A program made the translations under genes and the position numbers. This document shows, one piece after another, positions 43,833 through 54,333 of a DNA stretch of 64,000 nt. Origin of the DNA: Mycolicibacterium celeriflavum (lineage in GTDB: Bacteria; Actinomycetota; Actinomycetes; Mycobacteriales; Mycobacteriaceae); contig NZ_AP022591.1 in assembly GCF_010731795.1 (NCBI RefSeq), forward strand, positions 682,001 to 746,000, written 5' to 3'. Within the stretch, counting starts at the first letter, position 1. The number at the start of each line of letters is the position of its first letter. The notes beneath the pieces are model-generated. The model was given only the letters and a program-made list of their open reading frames with translations. It did not search any database and was not told where the DNA came from.

Positions 43833-45185
43833 TCAGCTCGGGGCGGGCAGGCTCAGCACCAGCCGCGCGCCGCCCAGCCGGCTGGTCTCCATCGTCGCGG
43901 TTCCGCCGTGCAGCTCGGCCTGCTGGGCCACCAGCGCCAACCCCAGCCCCGAACCGGCGCGCGCCGCGGTCGAGCCGCGCGAGAACCGTTCGAAAACAGC
44001 GGCCCGTTCCTCCTCCGGTATCCCCGAGCCGTTGTCGTCGACGGTGATTCTCACGCCTTCGCCCGAGCTCTCGGCGCCGAGCTGGATCTCGGTAGCGCCG
44101 CCGTGCTTGATCGCATTGGTGATCGCGTTGTCGACGACGAGCCGCAGCCCGGCCGGCAGCCCCACCATGAGCACCGTCGTCGACGAGGCCAGCGACACCC
44201 GCAGACCGGGATAGTTGCGCATCGCGTCGTGCGCGGCCCGGTCCAATAGTTCGGTGATGTCGACGGGCACGAAGTCGTCGACGGTCGTCAGCTCGCCCTG
44301 GGCCAGACGCTCCAGCGCGGTGAGCGTCGCCTCGATGCGACTCTGGGTGCGCATCACGTCGGCGATCACCTCCTGGCGCTGCTCGTCGCGCATCTGCAAC
44401 GTGGACAGCACCTCGAGATTGGTGCGCATCGCGGTCAGCGGGGTGCGAAGTTCGTGCGACGCCACCGCGGCGAAGTCGCGTGCCGATTCCAGTGCCGCCC
44501 TGGTGCGTTGCTGTTCATCGCCGATGCGGGCAAGCATTCCTTCGACCGCCTCGGCGATCTCGACGGCCTCCTGCACGCCGCGCACCACCTGGACCTCGTC
44601 TGGTTTCGACTGCGCGTTGATTGCGCGCGCCTGCTGGGCGAGCAGGCGGAACGGGTTGATCATGATCGACCACATCACCCAGCCGACGAGCACGGTGCCG
44701 ACGATCACGCCGCCGCAGATCAGCAGCACCCGGCGGTGCAACTCGTCGATCCGGCGCTGGGTCTCGGCCAGCGGTGCGCCGATCGCGATCAACGCGTCAC
44801 CGGCGGCGAAAGTGCGCACGCGGTATTCGACGCCATCGATGGTCGTGTCGGCGTAGCCGATGTCGAACTTCGGCAACACGATGTCCTCGGGTATCGAGAC
44901 GGTGACGCCGTCAACCCGCGCCGTGCGCACCAGCCCGCCGTCCGGGATGGGCGGGTCGACGTCGGCCTGCTGGGCGGTGCGCAGCAGCGTGCTGATGTCG
45001 CCGAGGCTGCTGACTGAGTCCAGGCGGCGATCCAGCTGGCTGTACTGGTCGTTGGTGACGCCGAACCACACCCACGCGCCGAGGGTGATCACCAGCGCCA
45101 CCACCGACAGCGCCGCCACGATCACGATGATCCGCAGCGACAACACCCGGGTCAGCAGCTGGTACAGGCGTCCGCCGAGGCGCAT
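43833..45185 (-). CDS. Sensor histidine kinase, PrrB-like, without adjacent response regulator
   Basis: 450 residues, ATG 45185. TM1 IIVIVAALSVVALVITLGAWVW, extracytoplasmic domain of about 110 residues, TM2 VLLICGGVIVGTVLVGWVMW, HAMP, then the DHp helix with His244 in AVASHELRTPLTAMRTN. The ATPase domain has NAITNAIKHGG, DDNGSGIPEEER and GSGLGLALVAQQAELHGG. These blocks are close to mycobacterial PrrB as I recall it, but no PrrA-type regulator is adjacent and the neighbours differ. Its ATG overlaps the stop of the SGNH gene, so it is the third gene of that operon. Confidence 0.85.
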   Translation of the reverse strand: MRLGGRLYQLLTRVLSLRIIVIVAALSVVALVITLGAWVWFGVTNDQYSQLDRRLDSVSSLGDISTLLRTAQQADVDPPIPDGGLVRTARVDGVTVSIPEDIVLPKFDIGYADTTIDGVEYRVRTFAAGDALIAIGAPLAETQRRIDELHRRVLLICGGVIVGTVLVGWVMWSIMINPFRLLAQQARAINAQSKPDEVQVVRGVQEAVEIAEAVEGMLARIGDEQQRTRAALESARDFAAVASHELRTPLTAMRTNLEVLSTLQMRDEQRQEVIADVMRTQSRIEATLTALERLAQGELTTVDDFVPVDITELLDRAAHDAMRNYPGLRVSLASSTTVLMVGLPAGLRLVVDNAITNAIKHGGATEIQLGAESSGEGVRITVDDNGSGIPEEERAAVFERFSRGSTAARAGSGLGLALVAQQAELHGGTATMETSRLGGARLVLSLPAPS

Positions 45186-45931
45186 CAGATGCCGCGCGGC
45201 AGTTGCGCGCCGATGAGCGGCGCAATCTTCTCGGCCATATAGGTGTGGCCCGCGTCGGTGGGGTGGACGCCGTCGGAGCCGATCAGCTCGGGCCTGTCCA
45301 CGAACCAGCGCGCGGCGATCGGGTCGATGAACGTCGCACCCGCCAGCTCGGCCTGGTACTCGAGGGTGTCGCGGATACGTATCACCTCAGGGGGGACGTC
45401 GGCTGTCGGCCACGGCGGCCCGATCACCAGCAGGCGCGCCGACGGTGCGATCCGACGCGCCAACTGGAATGTGCCGTAGATGAGGATCGACAGCTGGGTG
45501 GGCTCGACACCCTGATCGTTGCGAGAACCGAAGAACACCACGAGCGTGTCGTCGGGCTTCACTGTGGCGGCGGTCAGATCCTCGAACAGGCTGCCGCGGT
45601 TACCACGGATGCCGTAGCCGGCCCCGCCTTCGGCGCCGACGTCGGCGGTGGTGGCCACCCCTTGTCGGGCCAGGATCTGCCACGCCTGTGTCGGCCATCC
45701 TTTCGCGTCGAGCCCGCCCTGGTCGCTGCCGGTCGTGTACGAGTCGCCGATCACCGCGATGCGGTTGACCGCGAAGTTGAGTTCGACGATCTCTTTGTCG
45801 CGCAGCGGTTCCCGGTGCTGACATCCCGCGACGATCAAGAGTGCGATCGAAACCACAACCGTCACCACGCGCCTCACCGCTCCAGCGTAGGGCTGCGACG
45901 AGGCCAGCACAGCAGCGACTCGCGTGGTCAT
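45185..45931 (-). CDS. SGNH-hydrolase lipoprotein
   Basis: 248 residues, ATG 45931. Signal sequence RVVTVVVSIALLIVAGC with lipobox Cys37. SGNH block I is GDSYT (Ser64), block III/IV VVFFGSRNDQG, block V SDGVHPTDAGH with Asp and His of the triad near the C-terminus. Acts outside the membrane as an esterase or acetyl transferase. It starts within the stop of the acyltransferase-3 gene (ATGA) and ends within the start of the kinase (TGATG). AT3 plus SGNH pairs O-acylate envelope glycans; that role here is inferred. Confidence 0.85.
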   Translation of the reverse strand: MTTRVAAVLASSQPYAGAVRRVVTVVVSIALLIVAGCQHREPLRDKEIVELNFAVNRIAVIGDSYTTGSDQGGLDAKGWPTQAWQILARQGVATTADVGAEGGAGYGIRGNRGSLFEDLTAATVKPDDTLVVFFGSRNDQGVEPTQLSILIYGTFQLARRIAPSARLLVIGPPWPTADVPPEVIRIRDTLEYQAELAGATFIDPIAARWFVDRPELIGSDGVHPTDAGHTYMAEKIAPLIGAQLPRGI

Positions 45932-47139
45932 CCCGCGCGGGCCGAGAACACCTCTGCTCGTTCGCGCGGGTGCAACACGGTCGGCAACTTGCCAGGGGTA
46001 TCCGAACGCGTGGGGGCGCTCATCATGCCGCGCATCCATTTCCGGGCAGGCTCCTCGACGAAGTGGTACAGCATGACCGCGCCGGTCAGCGCGGCACCGA
46101 GCAAGGCAACCATTATCAACTTGCCCGTGAAGTCCGGCGACAGGTGCAGCTCGAACTGCGCCACCAACCAGTTCCAGGTGGTGTGCACCAGCTCATGGAC
46201 CATGTAAAGGCTGAACGACACGTGTCCCAGGTACACGATCGGCTGCAGCGACAGCAGCCAGGGCAAGGTGCCCGACCCGATGGCCAGCGTGAACAGCAAG
46301 GGCACGAACAGCACATCGACCAACCCCGCACCGTCGGTGATCTTGGGCAACGGATGCGCGTCGAGCAGGTAGAGGATGACGACGATCGCCCCGCCCAGCA
46401 GGACTGCGGCGTACCCCGCGGCGCGTCGGGCCCGGTCGCTGGGTTGCAGCTTGCGGACCGCGGCGCACACCAGCGCGCCGGCGGTGAACTGCATGACGAT
46501 TCGCGGCAGCCAACTCCACGGTGTGTAGAACAGGCCGGTTGCCAGCAGCAGCAAAATCGGCGGCATGGTGGCGACGAAGGCCAGCGCGATCAAGCCCCGC
46601 GCCCGCGTCGCTCGCGCGATCCGGAAGATCACCAGGATCAGCGCGCCGAACAGGAGATAGGCCAGCCATTCGGCGCTGATCGACCAGGCCGGCCCGTCCC
46701 AGCTGGAACCGTCGAAGAACGGCACGAACCACAGCTGGACCATCAGCGCCTGGCGGATGTAGTTCGTGGCGGTCAAGGTGTCGGCCGCCGGGGACGGCAC
46801 ATGGCCGATGTGCAGGGTGAAGATGATCCACAGCGCCGCCAGATGCATGGTCACCAGGTACACCGGCCACACCCGGGCCAAGCGCAACCAGAGGAAGCGC
46901 AGGGTCGCCCGCCACGAGAATGACGGGCCCATGCGATCGAGATAGTTCCACGTGAGTACGAACCCGCTGAGCATGAAGAACAGGTCCACGCCCTGCGCAC
47001 CGCAGTTGAGCAGCGGCGCCAGCGCCGAGCGGAAGCCCGGCACCGATTCCTCCAGAAGCGGTCGGAAGTGAAACAGCACCACCCACACGGCGGCGACGAT
47101 GCGCAGGCCGGAAAGGGCTCTGATTTCGCCGGTGCGCAC
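45928..47139 (-). CDS. Acyltransferase 3 (AT3) membrane protein
   Basis: 403 residues from GTG 47139, in front of GEIRALSGLRIVAAVWVVLFHFRPLLE (the first helix with the family His); in-frame sequence further upstream has no membrane character. The catalytic-type His/Glu region and RxxLRFLWLRLARVWPVYLV motif, PAWSISAEWLAYLLFG, and ten predicted membrane helices match OafA-type acyltransferases. Moves acyl groups across the membrane to polysaccharide. First gene of the AT3-SGNH-kinase operon, with overlapping starts and stops. Confidence 0.87.
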   Translation of the reverse strand: MRTGEIRALSGLRIVAAVWVVLFHFRPLLEESVPGFRSALAPLLNCGAQGVDLFFMLSGFVLTWNYLDRMGPSFSWRATLRFLWLRLARVWPVYLVTMHLAALWIIFTLHIGHVPSPAADTLTATNYIRQALMVQLWFVPFFDGSSWDGPAWSISAEWLAYLLFGALILVIFRIARATRARGLIALAFVATMPPILLLLATGLFYTPWSWLPRIVMQFTAGALVCAAVRKLQPSDRARRAAGYAAVLLGGAIVVILYLLDAHPLPKITDGAGLVDVLFVPLLFTLAIGSGTLPWLLSLQPIVYLGHVSFSLYMVHELVHTTWNWLVAQFELHLSPDFTGKLIMVALLGAALTGAVMLYHFVEEPARKWMRGMMSAPTRSDTPGKLPTVLHPRERAEVFSARAG

Positions 47140-47391
47140 AACACTCTCTTCGCGGAAGTCCGTAGCTGTCGGGTCTCGCCGGGTGGTCCACCTCCGCCTG
47201 ACCACAGACGGGTCACGACCCGGCAGCTTCGGAACAGTACCAGCAGCGCCGCTGCCCGGAACACGCGCGAAATCACTGTGAAACGGCCCCTGCGACGTCG
47301 AAAAGCATTGGCGACGAGGCACTTCGGTCAGTGCAGCAACGGGTCTGCCCAAATTCGCGACACGCCGCAGAATCAGGTGTCGAATCAAGTC

Positions 47392-47420
47392 TTGACTCAT
47401 TCCAGATAACGCGGCATATT
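47392..47420 (+). promoter_or_regulatory. Leaderless furA-katG promoter and probable Fur box
   Basis: -35 TTGACT (47392-47397) and -10 CATATT (47415-47420) are 17 bp apart, and GTG 47427 is 6 bp beyond the -10. The AT-richer sequence CTTGACTCATTCCAGATAAC matches the region that FurA covers upstream of furA in mycobacteria. The function is from knowledge of that operon; the boxes are seen directly. Confidence 0.75.
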
Positions 47421-47426
47421 GACAAC

Positions 47427-47882
47427 GTGCCTTCGACGCCCGACTACGCGGAACGGCTGCGCGCAGTCGATCTCCGCGTGACCCGCCCGCGACTCGCGGT
47501 GCTGGAGGCGGTCTACGGCAACCCCCACGCCGACACCGAAACGATCTTCGGCGCGGTGCGCCTCGCTCTGCCGGACGTCTCGCGGCAGGCCGTGTACGAC
47601 GTGCTCGCCGCGCTGACCAGCGCCGGGTTGGTTCGTCGAATCCAGCCCTCGGGTTCGCTCGCCCGGTATGAGTCACGCGTCGGCGACAACCACCACCACG
47701 TCGTGTGCCGATCGTGCGGTGTCATCGCGGATGTGGACTGCGCCGTCGGCGAAGCGCCCTGCCTGACGCCATCGGATCCCGATGGCGCGCTGGACGGCTT
47801 CGTGCTCGATGAGGCCGAGGTCATCTACTGGGGTCTGTGCCCTGACTGCTCGGTATCGCAAGTTTCCCGATCACGACCGTGA
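47427..47882 (+). CDS. furA: FurA, Fur-family redox/metal regulator of katG
   Basis: 151 residues from leaderless GTG 47427. DNA-binding wing: DLRVTRPRLAVLEAVYGNPHADTETIFGAVRLALPDVSRQAVYDVLAALTSAGLVRRI. Metal site DNHHHVVCRSCGVIADVDC (two CxxC-type pairs with CPDC at the C-terminus). FurA represses its own operon and releases it under peroxide stress. It lies 33 bp upstream of katG, as throughout mycobacteria. Confidence 0.93.
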   Translation: MPSTPDYAERLRAVDLRVTRPRLAVLEAVYGNPHADTETIFGAVRLALPDVSRQAVYDVLAALTSAGLVRRIQPSGSLARYESRVGDNHHHVVCRSCGVIADVDCAVGEAPCLTPSDPDGALDGFVLDEAEVIYWGLCPDCSVSQVSRSRP

Positions 47883-47915
47883 TCACAGCCCAATCAACCC
47901 ACCGGAAGGAACGCT

Positions 47916-50159
<2,244 letters not shown>

Positions 50160-50170
50160 TCGTCCGCATA

Positions 50171-50218
50171 ACAACGACAACGCCCCGCGAGTTACGGCTC
50201 GCGGGGCGTTGTCGTTGT
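50171..50218. terminator. Long bidirectional hairpin terminator after katG
   Basis: Perfect 21-bp arms (50171-50191 and 50198-50218) around loop TTACGG, 12 bp after the katG stop. The MazF gene transcribed from the other side ends at the outer edge (50218), so one hairpin should terminate both. An AACGACAACG flank adds AT-free stability. Confidence 0.88.
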
Positions 50219-50535
50219 CAGTCAAGAGCGAGCATGGCTCGAAGGGCTTCGTCCACCGCTTGCATTTCAACGGTGTCGAGTCGACCGACGAACTCTCCAA
50301 GGCGATGTTGCGGATCGACAACGGTGAGCTGTTCGACCATCACGCGGGTCTTGGTGCCGCTGATCTCGATCTCGGGTCGAAACGTGGCTGCGCGCCGGCC
50401 TGTCGACGTTGGCGCGATGATCCATGTGGACAGAGGCAGATCATCTGATTGCACGACGACGGCGTACCGAGATCCGGCCTGCTCATGGCCGCGGACATCC
50501 TTCGGCGCTTTCAGGCGATAGAGGTCACCACGCAC
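50218..50535 (-). CDS. mazF: MazF/PemK-type endoribonuclease toxin
   Basis: 105 residues from GTG 50535, overlapping the antitoxin end by 11 bp. PemK fold: RGDLYRLKAPKDVRGHEQAGSRYAVVVQSD, LSTWIIAPTSTGRRAATFRPEIEI, VMVEQLTVVDPQHRLGEFVGRL. Family key residues, the Arg in SRYAVVV-type and the Thr/Ser in PTST, are present. A sequence-specific mRNA interferase. Its transcript ends in the shared katG hairpin. Confidence 0.86.
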   Translation of the reverse strand: MRGDLYRLKAPKDVRGHEQAGSRYAVVVQSDDLPLSTWIIAPTSTGRRAATFRPEIEISGTKTRVMVEQLTVVDPQHRLGEFVGRLDTVEMQAVDEALRAMLALD

Positions 50536-50755
50536 GGATGGCGTCCATCTCGGCGGCGAGCTCCCGTGAGGCCGCAACGTCGTCCGGATCGTTGCGCAGT
50601 TCCTCGGCCTCGGCCCGCATGCGTGCGCGGCGGCGAGCACGCTCTGCCTCCAGGATTGCTGCGCGAGCAACCTCGGAACGCGACTGCCCTTCGCTGGTGA
50701 GCGAAGCCAGCGCACGCTCGACCTCCGGATCAGTGCGAATCGTAAGTGTTCCCAT
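50525..50755 (-). CDS. Ribbon-helix-helix antitoxin for the adjacent MazF
   Basis: 76 residues from ATG 50755, leaderless (see the -10 at 50763). Opening LTIRTDPEVERALASLTSEGQSRSEVARAAILEAERARRRARM is a CopG/RHH DNA-binding unit; the C-terminal part (AEELRNDPDDVAASRELAAEMDAIRAW) is acidic, as needed to cover the toxin. It overlaps the toxin gene by 11 bp. Confidence 0.82.
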   Translation of the reverse strand: MGTLTIRTDPEVERALASLTSEGQSRSEVARAAILEAERARRRARMRAEAEELRNDPDDVAASRELAAEMDAIRAW

Positions 50756-50762
50756 AAGACAA

Positions 50763-50780
50763 ATCGTAGTGCAAATTGCA
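50763..50780 (-). promoter_or_regulatory. -10 element and palindrome of the MazEF-type module
   Basis: On the minus strand TACGAT (50768-50763) is 7 bp before ATG 50755, a leaderless start. The perfect inverted repeat TGCAATTTGCA reads at 50770-50780, just behind it, and is a good candidate for the RHH antitoxin site. Confidence 0.6.
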
Positions 50781-50859
50781 GTCGATCTGTATTGTGCGAT
50801 TGAAAACACGCACGTCATTGATCGGCGTCTGCTCGCTGCGCTGCGCTTAGGTTTCACTC

Positions 50860-51627
50860 GTGGAGACAAGAATGGCGCCAGAAACTACGCCCGCGCCCTT
50901 CCTACTGCTGTCCATCCGCGGCGAGGACGAGGCCGCCGACGACGAGTACCGGGCGATGATGCGCTTCGCCGGCCTGAACACCTCCGGCATGCGGCGCATC
51001 CGGTTGACCCACGAATCGCTGGGCCGCATCGATCTCGCCGACTGGTCCGGAATCATCCTCGGCGGCGGGCCATACAACGTCAGCGACACGGCCGAGTCGA
51101 AGTCGGCGACGCAGCGGCGGGTCGAGTCCGAGTTACTGGACCTCATCGGCCGCCTCGTCGACCAGGATTTCCCCTTCCTCGGCTGCTGTTACGGCGTCGG
51201 CACCCTCGGCACGGTCATCGGCGCCACGGTGGACCGGACACACCCCGAACCGGTCGGCGGGGTCACCGTCACGGTCACACCCGAGGGCCGCAGCGACGAG
51301 TTGTTCGCCGAGGTGCCCGACGTCTTCGACGCGTTCGGTGGGCACCGGGAGGGTGCGACCTCGCTTCCGTCGGACACCGTGCGTCTCGCCTCGTCGCCGG
51401 ACTGCCCGGTGCAGGCGTTCCGGGTCGGACGCCACGTGTACGCCACCCAGTTCCATCCCGAACTGGATCTCGACGGCATGTTGACCCGCATCGAGGTCTA
51501 CAAGGACCACGGCTACTTTCCGCCCGAGTCGGCAGAAACGCTGAAATCGGCTGCCCGCCAATGGGATGTCCGATACCCGCGGACCATCCTGAAGCGATTC
51601 GTCGACAGGTATGCGCGCCGGCGGTGA
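50860..51627 (+). CDS. Class I glutamine amidotransferase-like protein (GuaA-type)
   Basis: 255 residues from GTG 50860, 6 bp after TAGGTT (leaderless); ATG 50872 is the alternative. GATase fold: LADWSGIILGGGPYNVSD, nucleophile Cys in FPFLGCCYGVGTLG, His-Glu pair in ATQFHPELD. The usual synthetase domain of GMP synthase is absent, so this is a stand-alone amidotransferase acting on an unknown acceptor or a glutamine hydrolase. Followed 43 bp later by a hydrolase. Confidence 0.85.
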   Translation: METRMAPETTPAPFLLLSIRGEDEAADDEYRAMMRFAGLNTSGMRRIRLTHESLGRIDLADWSGIILGGGPYNVSDTAESKSATQRRVESELLDLIGRLVDQDFPFLGCCYGVGTLGTVIGATVDRTHPEPVGGVTVTVTPEGRSDELFAEVPDVFDAFGGHREGATSLPSDTVRLASSPDCPVQAFRVGRHVYATQFHPELDLDGMLTRIEVYKDHGYFPPESAETLKSAARQWDVRYPRTILKRFVDRYARRR

Positions 51628-51670
51628 CAGGCGCGATTGGCGCCGGGATCATCGGGGCACTCCATAGTCC

Positions 51671-52324
51671 GTGCACACCGTCGAGTACTCCCCCGGCCGA
51701 TCCGCCGACGTCTTCGGAGACGCGTCCCAACCGACAGTCCTGATGTGGCACGGCGCGCAGACCGATTCGCGCACCGCGATGCGGCCGCTGGCCGAACGGG
51801 TACACGAACGGGGGCTTGCGGTTGTGCTCGCCGACTGGGACTCGCACGCCGACGACCGTGGCCGGGCGGACCTGCTGGCGTCGGCCGGCTATGCGCGCGA
51901 ACGCGCCGACGACAAGCCGTTGATAGTTGTCGGCTGGTCGATGGGTGGGCTCGCGGCGGCGGGCCTGGCAATCCACGCTCGACAGTTCGGTGTGACCCAC
52001 ACCGTCTGTCTCGCAGGCGCATTCATGGTTCCCGATCCGATTTCCGGGGATCGGCTACCGAAGCAGTTGGGTGGCGACCCGGTACCGTTCACACTGTTGC
52101 ACGGCGAGCACGACGACGTCGTACCCCCCGAGGTGAGCCGCGGGTTCGCCGAGACGCTCGAGCGCAGCGGATGGCCGGTCGACTGTGTGGTGCTGCCCGC
52201 AGACCACGGCTCGATAGCGGGCGCGACGTATGACCCGGCGGCCGACCGGTATCACCCGGCCACCGATCCAGCGACGCTCGAGGTCGCTGCCGACGTGGCG
52301 GTCCGAATCGCCGCCACACTCTGA
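51671..52324 (+). CDS. Alpha/beta hydrolase (dienelactone hydrolase-like)
   Basis: 217 residues, GTG 51671. Oxyanion loop WHGAQTDSRTAM, nucleophile Ser in VVGWSMGGLAAAG, acidic residue in LLHGEHDDVVPPE, His in PADHGSIAG, the complete triad. Cytosolic; substrate unknown. The GTG is 43 bp from the amidotransferase stop; the gene ends exactly at the stop of the opposing secreted-protein gene. Confidence 0.82.
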   Translation: MHTVEYSPGRSADVFGDASQPTVLMWHGAQTDSRTAMRPLAERVHERGLAVVLADWDSHADDRGRADLLASAGYARERADDKPLIVVGWSMGGLAAAGLAIHARQFGVTHTVCLAGAFMVPDPISGDRLPKQLGGDPVPFTLLHGEHDDVVPPEVSRGFAETLERSGWPVDCVVLPADHGSIAGATYDPAADRYHPATDPATLEVAADVAVRIAATL

Positions 52325-52699
52325 TCACTCCGCGGTGTCGATGCGGTGCGCCCACCGCAGGTGGCCGCCGCCCATGTCGGCACACACGAAGGCCACCCCG
52401 TCGGAGCCTTGAGCCGACAGATTCCGCTCCGGACAGTCCATCGCGACGTTGTGCACCCCGACCAGTGGACCGGCAGCGGTCCAGACCCCGATCTTGTTGC
52501 AGACGAACGTCGCGCCGGTGGGGCCGAGTCCGTAGTTGAAGTACTTTCCGGGTTTGCACGGCGCGCCTTCGATGACGTTGCGCGCCACGTTGGGTACGCA
52601 CTCGGCGGAGTAGCAGACCGCTGAGGCATTGGGCGCGAACACGATCGACGCGGCGACGGCCGCCACGGCTGCCGTGGCGGCTATGTGTGAGTGCGCCAT
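52325..52699 (-). CDS. Secreted Cys-rich protein, function unknown
   Basis: 124 residues from ATG 52699. Signal peptide HSHIAATAAVAAVAASIVFAPNASA. The mature chain has six Cys in pairs (CYSAEC, GAPCKPG, TFVCNKI, MDCPERN, VCADMGGG), suggesting three disulfides, and no known domain. It is a conserved-looking exported mycobacterial protein with late MGGGHLRWAHRID. Confidence 0.7.
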   Translation of the reverse strand: MAHSHIAATAAVAAVAASIVFAPNASAVCYSAECVPNVARNVIEGAPCKPGKYFNYGLGPTGATFVCNKIGVWTAAGPLVGVHNVAMDCPERNLSAQGSDGVAFVCADMGGGHLRWAHRIDTAE

Positions 52700-52745
52700 C
52701 TGTTGATGGTGGCACCTGGCATCGAAGTTCGGGGAGAAATGACTT

Positions 52746-52767
52746 GACCTCAACATTAGTTGAGGTC
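52746..52767. promoter_or_regulatory. MerR/SoxR-type operator: perfect 9-bp inverted repeat
   Basis: GACCTCAAC-ATTA-GTTGAGGTC is a perfect inverted repeat with a 4-bp centre, 13 bp before ATG 52781. It overlaps TTGACC (52744-52749), which would be the -35, as in MerR-family promoters where the regulator binds the long spacer. CCTCAAN...TTGAGG is the SoxR-box pattern. No MerR gene is nearby. Confidence 0.7.
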
Positions 52768-52780
52768 GCAGGGTTGTGGC

Positions 52781-53443
52781 ATGGCTACTTCAACGACGCA
52801 GGAAATGCTCCAACTACGCGATGACCTCTGGCAGACCCGGATGGACACGCCACTTCCCGGACTCACGACGCACGCCTATCTGTGGCGTGGTCCGTGCGGG
52901 AATGTGCTGTTCTACAGTCCGGCCACGGAAGCGGATTTCGACGCAATCGACGCCCTCGGCGGGGTCGCTGCACAGTACCTGTCGCACCTCGACGAGGCGG
53001 GTCCGAACTTGGCGCGGATCGAGAAGCGGTTCGGCCGCCGACTGTACGCGCCGGAAGCCGAGATCGACGCCATCGCGAAACATGGCCGCGTCGACGTGCC
53101 CGTCGGCACTACGCGCCATGTCGACGCGAACGGTGTCGAGGTGATTCCCACACCGGGCCATTCACCCGGTAGCACAAGCTATCTGGTCACCGGCACCAGC
53201 GGTGAAAAATACCTGTTCACCGGCGACACCATGTTCCCCACCGCTGAAGGCACGTGGGCCACCTTCCTGGTACCGGGCCGTGGTGACGCCGACGCGCTCC
53301 GAGCAAGTGTCGCGCTGTTGGGCAGCCTCGCACCCGATCTCGTGATCTCCAGCGCCTTCGGGGGTGAGACAGCGTGGACGGCCGTCGACGAGGACCGGTG
53401 GGTCGAATGCGTGGCTCAGGCGCTGGCGAGCGTGCCGTCCTAG
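52781..53443 (+). CDS. MBL-fold hydrolase with variant metal motif
   Basis: 220 residues, ATG 52781. Metallo-beta-lactamase fold: YLSHLDEAGP at 66-75 takes the place of HxHxDH (only His69 and Asp71 kept), then VIPTPGHSPGSTSYLV, YLFTGDTMFPTAEG, and a late VISSAFGGETAWT. The incomplete first motif is typical of a group of small MBL proteins related to glyoxalase II-like families with mono-metal sites. Placed under a SoxR-type operator, so a role in redox or electrophile stress is likely (inference). Confidence 0.8.
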   Translation: MATSTTQEMLQLRDDLWQTRMDTPLPGLTTHAYLWRGPCGNVLFYSPATEADFDAIDALGGVAAQYLSHLDEAGPNLARIEKRFGRRLYAPEAEIDAIAKHGRVDVPVGTTRHVDANGVEVIPTPGHSPGSTSYLVTGTSGEKYLFTGDTMFPTAEGTWATFLVPGRGDADALRASVALLGSLAPDLVISSAFGGETAWTAVDEDRWVECVAQALASVPS

Positions 53444-53545
53444 TCGTTTTCGTCGTTGGTCGCTGATCGGGGCGCCCCGTGTGAAACCTTGGCGGAAAAT
53501 CGTGTGAAAAATCGCCACAGATTCACAATTTGAGCGAGGCCTGTC

Positions 53546-54316
53546 CTAGTCGCTGCGCGGCGGTCGCTGGTCGTCGGGATTGTCGGGGTCGGGATCGCCG
53601 AACCACCGCGACGGCTCGTGTGTGCCGTATTCGTCGTGCCAGTCCCACCATTCGTAGGGTGGGGTCTGCGGATAGTCCTCCGGCGAATCCTCCCAATCCT
53701 CTTGGCGCCCCAATGCGGTCATGTCGAGGTAGCCCCAGGTCGTGACAAACGCCTCGTCGCCACGCTCGTTGATGAAGTACGTGCGGAAGACGCGATCGCC
53801 GTCACGAATGAACGCATTGTGACCGTGCCACTCGTCTACGCCGAAGTCCTTGTCGAAAGCTCCGTCCTTTCCGGGCAGGAAGGTGTACCACGGGATGTGC
53901 TCCCAACCCATCCGCGCCTTCAGTCGTGCGATGTCTGCCTGCGGCGCCGGCGAGACGTAGACGAGCGTGGTGTCGCGGGCGTTGAGATGGGCGAGGGTGG
54001 GGACGTGGTCGGCCATCAAGGAGCAGCCGCAGCAGGCGTGATCGGGCCACCCTTGATCGGCGGGCCCATGGAAAACTTTCGGCCCAAAGAACGCCCGGTA
54101 GACGATCAGCTGTCGGCGGCCTTGGAATAGGTCTAGGAGGCTCGCCTTGCCGTCGGGCCCTTCGAACACGTACTCCTTCTGGACAGGTGTCCAGGGCATC
54201 CGCCGACGCTGCGCCGCCAACGCGTCTCGCGCGCGGGTGAGCTCCTTTTCCTTGACGAGCATTTCCTTCAGCGCGGCGTCCCATTCCTGCGCCGATACAA
54301 TTGGTGGTGTTTTCAT
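53546..54316 (-). CDS. DUF899 thioredoxin-like protein
   Basis: 256 residues, ATG 54316. DUF899 pattern: WDAALKEMLVKEKELTRARDALAAQRRRMPW, KEYVFEGPDGKASLLDLFQGRRQLIVYRAFFGP, then HACCGCSLMADHVPTLAHLNARDTTLVYVSPAP, with three Cys in CCGC where AhpC-like proteins hold theirs. FLPGKDGAFDKDFGVDEWHGHNAF follows. Function unproven, probably peroxide or thiol related. Next gene upstream (54334) is a divergent-sequence paralogue; both read leftward in one operon. Confidence 0.83.
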   Translation of the reverse strand: MKTPPIVSAQEWDAALKEMLVKEKELTRARDALAAQRRRMPWTPVQKEYVFEGPDGKASLLDLFQGRRQLIVYRAFFGPKVFHGPADQGWPDHACCGCSLMADHVPTLAHLNARDTTLVYVSPAPQADIARLKARMGWEHIPWYTFLPGKDGAFDKDFGVDEWHGHNAFIRDGDRVFRTYFINERGDEAFVTTWGYLDMTALGRQEDWEDSPEDYPQTPPYEWWDWHDEYGTHEPSRWFGDPDPDNPDDQRPPRSD

Positions 54317-54333
54317 TTACTCTCTCTCCCTGT

